A stretch of DNA of 64,000 nucleotides, from the NCBI RefSeq assembly GCF_024763615.1, contig NC_077222.1, forward strand, positions 100,039,417 to 100,103,416, written 5' to 3'. This document shows positions 57,111 to 64,000 of this stretch, in pieces (the stretch's first letter is position 1; every line of letters begins with the position of its first letter). The position numbers and the translations under genes are program-made. This DNA is from Phlebotomus papatasi. Taxonomy: Eukaryota > Arthropoda > Insecta > Diptera > Psychodidae. The notes beneath the pieces were generated by a model. The model made no database searches and was not told the DNA's origin. It saw nothing but the letters and a program-made list of their open reading frames with translations.

Positions 57111-57215
57111 ATGACCCGTGGTTTAGTGTTAATAGCCCTATTGTTTTCTCTCATCTCGCAAATGGACGCCCTGACTTTGGAGGAAAAAATCCGCGATGAT
57201 CCAGAACTATCTCAG
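57111..57215 (+). CDS. first coding exon of a second Fas1-type gene
   Basis: 35 codons: a signal peptide starting MTRGLVLIALLFSLISQ, then LTLEEKIRDDPELSQ and a donor CAG|GTACAA in phase 0. The minus-strand Fas1 exon 1 has the same length, the same phase and a matching end (TLEERIRDDSDLSQ), so this is a paralogous first exon in divergent orientation, about 23.5 kb away. An upstream in-frame ATG at 57081 exists but would put charged residues before the signal peptide. No second exon (the expected FAPTNEAF-type segment) is found before 64000, consistent with a long first intron as in the other copy. Alternatives: a lone duplicated exon left by an incomplete duplication. Confidence 0.75.
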
Positions 57216-58428
57216 GTACAAAACATATCATTCATTCCCCATGTTTCAAATTTCAACTTCCAGTTCAATTGAAAAGTGAAGTTGGATGCCAAAGATAGCA
57301 TAACCACTTTTAGAATCATTGATAAATTTATGCACTTTGAAGCGTCACACGGTGTAAAACCTGTTCTTTGTTGATTTGAGGTGGAAATGTGCTTGGTCAT
57401 ATGTGTATTCCACACCCATGTAACACCGCTTAGGCTCAGGTATAGTTCGTGAACTTGATTCCAACATACCAGTACACGCATACATCGGAACGTGCAAGTG
57501 CATAATTGTCCAATTGCATCAAAACGTGTTTCTGACCGTTGTACAGAGGAAGTACTTAATGTGCGACAGAAATGATTAGAAGTGGCAAGTTGGATGGGAT
57601 TTTCTTACGAAGAGCAATTACCATCGATACCCAGGCTCTCTTCCAATGAAAAATTACTTCTTGGCCATAAGAGATCCTCAATATAACGCAATATTTCAAA
57701 ATCATCTTGGATGAGAATGAAAATAAAATCCCCCAAAGAATACGTGACTCCAATCTAAATGGCAAAAAAAAAAAAATCAAAAATCCATTGAGTAATCGCT
57801 AAAATGTGAGTTACAGCGGTAAGCTTAAAGGTATAGCTTTAACTTTGAGTAAAACTGGATGATGGAGAGAAAAAGTCCTTATATTGAAAAAGTTACCTTG
57901 ATTGGATTTTTTTTCTTCTTCTTACTCCTGAGAAAAGAAGTTAAATGGATTTAAAACATTTTCCCAATAAACAACAATTTTTACCGCATTTGAATCAATT
58001 GTCGCGGAGTATATCCTCTGGGAGAGGATATAACGAGACATTTGCATATTATCTGTATATAATCATTTTTCAATTTGAAGCTTTAGAAGAGCTCGTTTGC
58101 TATATACAATTGTTGCGAAAGGGAAATTTGTCAGAAAGGATTTGTTCACTGAGAGAAAAAATATCGATTTTTGACTCAAGTAATATTATAAGGTGAGATT
58201 TTCTCACGAGATGCTTTGTAGGGGAGGGGGATGCGTAGGGGAGAGCAGGCGTAAGGAATATTTTATTTCTTAGAAAAAACAAGCAATGTCCAGGTGTCAG
58301 GATTAGATTAAAGGGAAAGCTGTTCAGGGATAGAGTGTGTAACATTTCCTCTGAAATTTATGTACATATCGTGTCGGTTGGATCAGCACGTTGGGGCATT
58401 TGCATTTTCTTTGTACCGTAAGTGTGGG
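57216..58428. other. intron sequence of the second Fas1-type gene, nothing recognised
   Basis: No further exon, element or RNA gene supported. Confidence 0.45.
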
Positions 58429-58605
58429 AGACCCTGTGAATGACTTTGACACTCTCTTGTTCGTAAGCTTTTCTTTAATTCTAATGTTTAAGAACGGTTC
58501 ACACCGTTGAGACATGGTAGATCGGATCGGAAAAGACTATCATCCTTAAGTTCCAGAAATAAAGAGAAGCTTACGGACAGGAGGGTGTCAAAATCACCCG
58601 CACTT
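58429..58605. mobile_element. palindromic MITE, cttgttcgtaagcttttctt type, copy 1
   Basis: The left arm GTGAATGACTTTGACACTCT then CTTGTTCGTAAGC, and the right arm GCTTACGGACAGGAGGGTGTC, are inverted repeats separated by about 80 bp. Same family as 61266-61368. Confidence 0.65.
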
Positions 58606-58675
58606 CCGGTATCTCCATTTCTTGTAAAGGATGCATTGCTGCATAGTCGCTTTCAACTGTTGTAAAAAGCTTTTA

Positions 58676-59741
58676 GGGGAAAGGCTCATAATTTTGTCCA
58701 GTTTCTTATTTTGGACACTTTGAGGATAACATTGGACACTAAAAATAAATTGATTAAAATGATGGATTTTTATTCCAATATTTGATGAATAATGAATTCT
58801 ATTTAAATATTTGTTCTTTTTGGAAGATTTTGACACTAAATACGTTAAATTTTGAATATGATTTCAGTTGAAATTGCTTTGTTGAAAATTCAGTGTGAGC
58901 AATTGCTTACGAGAAATATGACAGAACTTCGTGGCTTACTTCAGTCTTATTTAGTTTTGGTGAAGTACTAACAAAGTTTGTTCGCTGTTTTTGAGTGCTA
59001 TTATTGAATATTCATTGAATATTGTGTTGATTCACGTTACTGATGATTTGTACATTTGACCTGAAGTGAGATTTGCCTTGTGAATTATATTTTTCGTGTG
59101 AAAAATGGGAAATTTTTTAAGACATTCACCAGTGAGGAGATGATTCTTATTTTGGACAGGCGTTTTTCTCACGAAATTTCGTGAAGTTTTACTTTTGTGA
59201 TGACTAGGTTGGACAAATGCCTGGAGAAACAAAGGAGCATCATCTCTACGAAAGAGATGTAGCGAGAAATGTCCTGAAAGGCTCCCGGAAAGGTCAGGGA
59301 ATGAGCGAATCCGCACGTACTTGGAGTATCGAAGTCAACTCACTTTAATGAATGATATGGAAAGTTTCCGGGCTTCTGTGACATTCTACGTTTCCCTTAC
59401 ATGAACAGGAAGAGAACTTGGTAAGATTGGTTCATGAAATGAAGAACAATGGGCATCCTATTGAGGCGGATTAGCTGTCCAAATTTACAGCCAAGTTGGA
59501 CAAATTAATAAACAAGTTGTCCAAAATAAGAGTCAAAGTCACCTCTACATATCAATTCATTTTTAAACGTATTAAAACTAATTTTAATAAAAATAAGTCG
59601 ATAAATAGCTTGCTAAGTTTCTAAACAACCCTTCTGAAAAGAGAGTAACAAGAAATGTCAATTAGTATTGAAAATATCGCACTTCAAACTTGGAACTTCG
59701 ATGCTTATAAGCAGACTGTCCAAAATTATGAGCCATTACCC
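58676..59741. mobile_element. 1066-bp TIR element, GGGGAAAGGCTCATAAT ends
   Basis: Inverted termini GGGGAAAGGCTCATAATTTT / AAAATTATGAGCCATTACCC are flanked by TA (58674-58675; 59742-59743). The phrase 'ttttggacac/ag' recurs inside in both orientations. No transposase frame. Confidence 0.75.
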
Positions 59742-59743
59742 TA

Positions 59744-60855
59744 TTTTAAAATTATAAATTTGGTACAACGCGGAATATCGGACAAACTAACTTAGAGTTC
59801 GAACAATTTGCTTAAATTAGCTCAGACGCATACTCCATAACTATAAGATAAGTTTTGCAATACAAGCATTGTCGTAAATTATTTATTTCCATCTCAATAA
59901 AAATTACACTTTCCTGATTTTCAATCAATTTTTCCATCAAAGATTGTCATTTTAACTTTAAATGAAGAAAAAAATTATATCCTTTGAAAGAGTGTAAATT
60001 ACTGAATTTTATGGTGTGTGTCTCAGCTCAACGGGAGCTTTTAAACGTCAGTTTTCTTACTTATCACTTTTGTAGATAAACATGTTTTTAATTATAAACT
60101 CCCTATTGCATAGTTAATAAAGAAAACGTAAATTACCGAAAAATATTTTAAACGTTATACCCCAAATGTTTGGGTTTAGTGCTAAGGCATTGTGCTTAAT
60201 TTGTATGTTTGCTTATTAATATCTACTAATGTTTTGATTTTTTTTAAATTACTTATGCACAACGCACAATAATTTTTGTTTTTCAATAATACTCGTCTAC
60301 AGATGTTTGCAAAATTGTGTAGAAATCTTCAACACCGTATGAAAAATTGTTAAGAAAATTTTGGTGTATTTTTATTAAATTTTTGAGTGAAAAGTGTCAG
60401 ACGGTTTCCTGTATCAGTAAGTGCTGCACAATTTGTTTGTTTTCATTTCAAAATGAAAATGAATTCATTCAATTCTTTCGAGATGGAAATAGTGAGAAAT
60501 AATGAATCAGTGAAGATTTTCACACGTATTTCGCCAATATCACATAGCAAAATATATAATCAAATGTGTCTAACTAGATCGTAATTTACAAGAGTGAATA
60601 AAATTAAACTTAATAAATTGATGTATGAAACATTTGCCAATTAATGCAATTAAAATTATATTATAGTAGTCTCTCTCAAATTCAAGTATTTGGGACCGAA
60701 ATGCCACCCAAATTAGAGATAAATTCGTACGTCGAACTGTTCGAAGTGCAACAATTTTTTGTTTATTTGCATAGGGTGGAGTCATTACTTATGGACGTTA
60801 TACACTAATGAACAGTTTTAAAAAATCTTAAGTTTTTACCTAAAACTTACTTAGT
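59744..60855. other. intron or intergenic sequence, nothing recognised
   Basis: AT-rich, no supported gene. The 60670-60730 segment resembles 15300-15350 ('actctctctcaaat') weakly. Confidence 0.4.
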
Positions 60856-60859
60856 TAGG

Positions 60860-61185
60860 TGGCTGCAATGTCCCTTTTAGGGACCGGACCGCTCGCACTA
60901 ACCTCCTTCAGTCCTGGCGACTCTCCTTTAGCTCGTTTCAGAAACGTAGCATATGTCTCTGATAAAAGTCCGTCCGATCAGAGGCTCCTTGCGAATTTTC
61001 GTAACAATCTTGCTTTTACGGGGACGGGTTGATAGTCCCTCACCCGACCTTCTCTAGAAAGACCAGATCCCTTGTTCGTTAGCCTCAAATTCGTGACTCC
61101 CCACTGGGGTTGGTTACCCAATCTTCTATCACTCACCTGAGTGTACCGGGGCCTACCTGGCGTCTAGTGCGCTTGGAAGTGAACA
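60860..61185. repeat. GC-rich island, possible retroelement remnant
   Basis: About 325 bp markedly richer in G+C than its flanks with sharp edges, with no inverted ends and no long frame on either strand. On the minus strand it contains CAACCCCAGTGGGGAGTCAC and 'gtgagggactatcaacccgt'. The texture suggests a fragment of a non-LTR retrotransposon or its UTR; not identified. Confidence 0.35.
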
Positions 61186-61265
61186 TAGAAATTGGGGAGA
61201 AATTTCTCATAAAAAATCATATTATTATCAGTATATGATGTGATCAATAATTTTGTTATTTTGCT

Positions 61266-61368
61266 AAAATTTGTGACACCTTCTTGTTCGTAAGCTTTTC
61301 TTTAATTCTTTTTGAAGTAAAGAAAAGCTTACGAACAGGATGGGGTCAAAGTCACCCGCAATTACGTT
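61266..61368. mobile_element. palindromic MITE, cttgttcgtaagcttttctt type, copy 2
   Basis: GACACCTTCTTGTTCGTAAGC followed after a few bases by GCTTACGAACAGGATGGGGTC: nearly all of this 103-bp copy is a perfect-looking hairpin. Confidence 0.7.
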
Positions 61369-61439
61369 AAGAATTTAAGATTTTTGCAAGCTGTGCATAA
61401 GTGTATAACGTACAAGTGATGGCTCTACCCTATTCATAT

Positions 61440-62175
61440 TTAGTTTACATAATCGAACTATGCCTCAAAAGTACTTTCACATCACTTACAGTTTACTCAA
61501 AACATCGCCCGAAATAGCATAAAAGTGAAAATATATACCGCTTCATATCCGTTTCATAACCGATTTTAGACTTTTTAGAAATTCCAAGACCTTTCCAACT
61601 AGCCTATAATGAACTCATTCAGTTGAGAAATGCGCTCTCTAGGGCCTTTTTAACCTTTAACATTGAAAAACTATTATTAGGAATTATTAAACGGAACTTT
61701 GGTATAAGGACGAAATGTCCGCCTAAATCAGTAGTGTGCAAGGACCGTTTGAAACCGAATAAACGTCAAACTAAGGTTATTCAGGTAGCGTTTTGACCAT
61801 TGCATTGACGTTCGATTTTCATTTGACGTTTGTTCCAAAGACGAAAAAAAAACAATCGTACGTACGACGCGTTTCGGAGTAATCTAGAAACATGGTTTTG
61901 GTGAGGAAAGTGAGGAGTGAGGGAAACTGAAGGGTATGTTAATGGTCCCAGGCCCGACATGGCGGGGAGTTCCACAAATGTTCCAATTTTTTAACCGTTT
62001 GGCCTCTAGGCGTGGTAATGGACAGATGGACAATCCAACAAACAACGTAACGACATTTCTGTCATCATGTGAAACGTGGTAATATGTTGGGAAAAGTAGT
62101 CTCCGGGAGATAGAAAGTGGAATTTTTAGGGGTCGAAAAATCGAGCGATTTACTCTCTCTCTGTAAAGTTCAAGC
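61440..62175. repeat. dispersed repeat R, copy D
   Basis: Follows the order of copies A and B: 'cctcaaaagtactttcacat', 'ccaagacctttccaactagc', 'aaggacgaaatgtccgccta', 'agtgagggaaactgaagggt', and finally 'atttactctctctctgtaaa'. Its first 50 bases are missing or diverged relative to copy A. Confidence 0.55.
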
Positions 62176-64000
62176 AATAAAAGTAAAAATAATGTACTTA
62201 AAAAAACAAGTATCGATTTTAAAGTATTTTTAGACAACACATTTTTGTTATTTAAAAAATTTTATAAAAGTTATAGAACAGGAAATGTTACTATTTTCAG
62301 ATTTATCTTCATTAATTAACCTCAATTATGTGAATCTTTCTTAATCGCATCTATTTTAATTTAATTTATTTTATCTATTTCCGAAAACTTTATTTAAAAT
62401 GAAAATCCAATATATCATAGTTGGGAATAAAATTGGTAAATTGCTAATTAATGACTGCACGTTTGAACTATATGAAAGTGTAGGGCGGTATCCTACCACC
62501 TACCGAGAGTGCTGTCCTTTACTTAAAGGCTCTTTTCAATTAGATAAGCGTTGCTTGGTCTTGTAGGAGTTTCGTGACGCTATTGGTATATCAAATCAGA
62601 TTACATTACCTTTTAACATCTCCCCTGTAATTGATTGCGAAAGTTTCTATCAATTCTGCTGAGCCAAGAGAGTGACCGTTTAAAGGTTTAACTTTTCTTA
62701 ATGCTTTAGCAGCTCTGTGAGCTTGGGGGATTTTATGGGGTGTTTGGTGTAGGAGTTTGAGAATCAATTTGTAGCCATTCTACGCTCTGCATGGCACAGT
62801 TTTGAAAGAAAATATTTGTCTTACTTGGCCAACACTGAAAGCAGGATCATCTCGATGTACAAGTTTCAAAAGGCATCATAAATTATTCACTATTGAAGGA
62901 AGAATCGTATCTTAATTAGTAGATCTTAAAGCATGAAAACACGATTTAGGCATATGAGGGTTCTGATAATGGAGTTTTTGGGTAATTTCTGACCCATTTT
63001 CCAGATAGAATAACATTTTGTTATTCTACTTTAATGACACTGAGAGAAAGCTAATGCACTCAGCATAAGAAAAATTTGGTCATAAATTTCAATCGAAGTG
63101 AATAAGAAAAGCATATTATGAGAGGAATAACCTTTAGGACAGAAGCATATAATCATTTATAAAATCTCCAACTATAGCAACTTTTGCTCTAATGTACTCT
63201 CTTCTGTGAAAGACATATCCGAAATATTTTATGCATTACATAAATAAAAGATTGTGTTAATATGTGACTTTAAATTATGTAAAATTTTCCTGTGCGGAAA
63301 AGTGTTTTGTAAAATTAAAATTCATTAGAAATATTCAGGACAGGATCTATTTATTTATTTACTGCTTTTTTAGGCTTTCTTTGGGCACGATTCATATCGT
63401 AGACGAATATTTGACATTCGGCCTCAGAGCTGTAATTTATACAGCAATAAGTCTCGTGTAGTGGAAATTTGTTGTGTCAAGATGTTCCATCTCAATGTGT
63501 TAATTAATTAGTGAATTGACTCAGAAATCGCGTGAAGGCCGAACTCTTCAAAGGACAGCTATTTTTGGAAGAAAAGTGTACACCATGCAAACGTTATTTC
63601 AGGATTTATTGGGATACTTTATATGAGCAAAAGTTTAAAGATTTTTGCCTTGAATGTAGATTAGAGGAAATACTATATTTTGTCAATCTACGTTCTTTAT
63701 TGATGCTGAATGGTTGTTTTTTAGTTATGGCCCACACAATGGGAGAAATGTTCGTCAATTATTGTTTTTTTTTACGAAAATTGCTTGCAGTTGTGTAAGT
63801 AGAAACGTCAATATAGTGTCAAAATTGTGTCAAAATTCTGTCATAATTCTGTCAAAAATGCAATTTTTGACGAAAATTGCTCCCAAAGTGTAGAGATCTT
63901 TACAGACAAAAATCTCGCCACCTGAAAACCTAGTTAATAATTCCAGTTTTGATTAGGGTATCATATACGACGAGTAGGCGTGGCAATCTCAAGAAAATCT
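62176..64000. other. no supported gene to window end
   Basis: AT-rich sequence with chance frames only (longest 88 codons at 63532-63798, no motif). If the second Fas1-type gene is real this is still its first intron. Confidence 0.4.

Noticed and set aside
63532..63798. 88-codon plus-strand frame as next exon of the second Fas1-type gene
   Set aside because: Its residues do not match the expected FAS1 opening (FYTLLE...FAPTNEAF), and there is no matching acceptor phase.

Overview
The window reads as nuclear DNA of an insect, probably a fly or midge (Diptera). It is strongly AT-rich, has GT-AG introns, and carries two cell-adhesion gene ends that match the insect fasciclin I family and one insect-type fatty-acid elongase. 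No bacterial signals (operons, ribosome binding sites, CRISPR) are present. Host coding DNA is a small fraction; most of the rest is mobile or repeated DNA.

Layout. (1) 6.9-33.6 kb, minus strand: the first six coding exons of a fasciclin I (Fas1) gene: signal peptide at 33.5 kb, FAS1 domain 1 at 10.8-11.5 kb, FAS1 domain 2 at 6.9-11 kb. Intron 1 is about 21.9 kb and the 3' part of the gene lies beyond position 1. Two plus-strand coding-like exons (3925-3996 and 8852-9100) lie in Fas1 introns; I do not recognise their product. (2) Inside Fas1 intron 1, at 22.3-26.7 kb, is a complete Ty3/gypsy-type LTR retrotransposon with one intact 1314-residue Gag-Pol frame, two 154-bp LTRs that read as identical, and a 5-bp target duplication. 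(3) 34.5-44.2 kb is intergenic and packed with DNA transposons: a 963-bp palindromic element with a long hairpin, a decayed pogo/Tigger transposon with a 5' intron, a 1.3-kb TIR element, and a 2.3-kb element with perfect 36-bp terminal inverted repeats and a spliced gene of unknown function. (4) 45.36-46.54 kb, plus strand: a complete six-exon very-long-chain fatty-acid elongase (ELOVL), 267 residues with all family motifs. (5) 47.6-49.2 kb: a 29-bp minisatellite with a higher-order repeat. (6) 57.11-57.22 kb, plus strand: a second Fas1-type first exon, with the same 35-codon length and the same splice phase as the minus-strand one. The two Fas1 genes are therefore divergent, with the elongase between them.

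MITEs are scattered throughout. At least twelve complete, internally unlike elements share the same outer bases (consensus GGGKAARRTG next to a TA duplication), which suggests mobilisation by one kind of transposase. Several are nested, and related copies elsewhere in the window show the empty site. Other families use TTAA targets (piggyBac-like).

How the parts relate: the only clear host functions are neuronal or epithelial adhesion (two Fas1 paralogs, GPI-anchored in known members) and ER lipid elongation. They are neighbours but have no evident shared pathway. All family calls are from reading the translated sequence; no database search was run.
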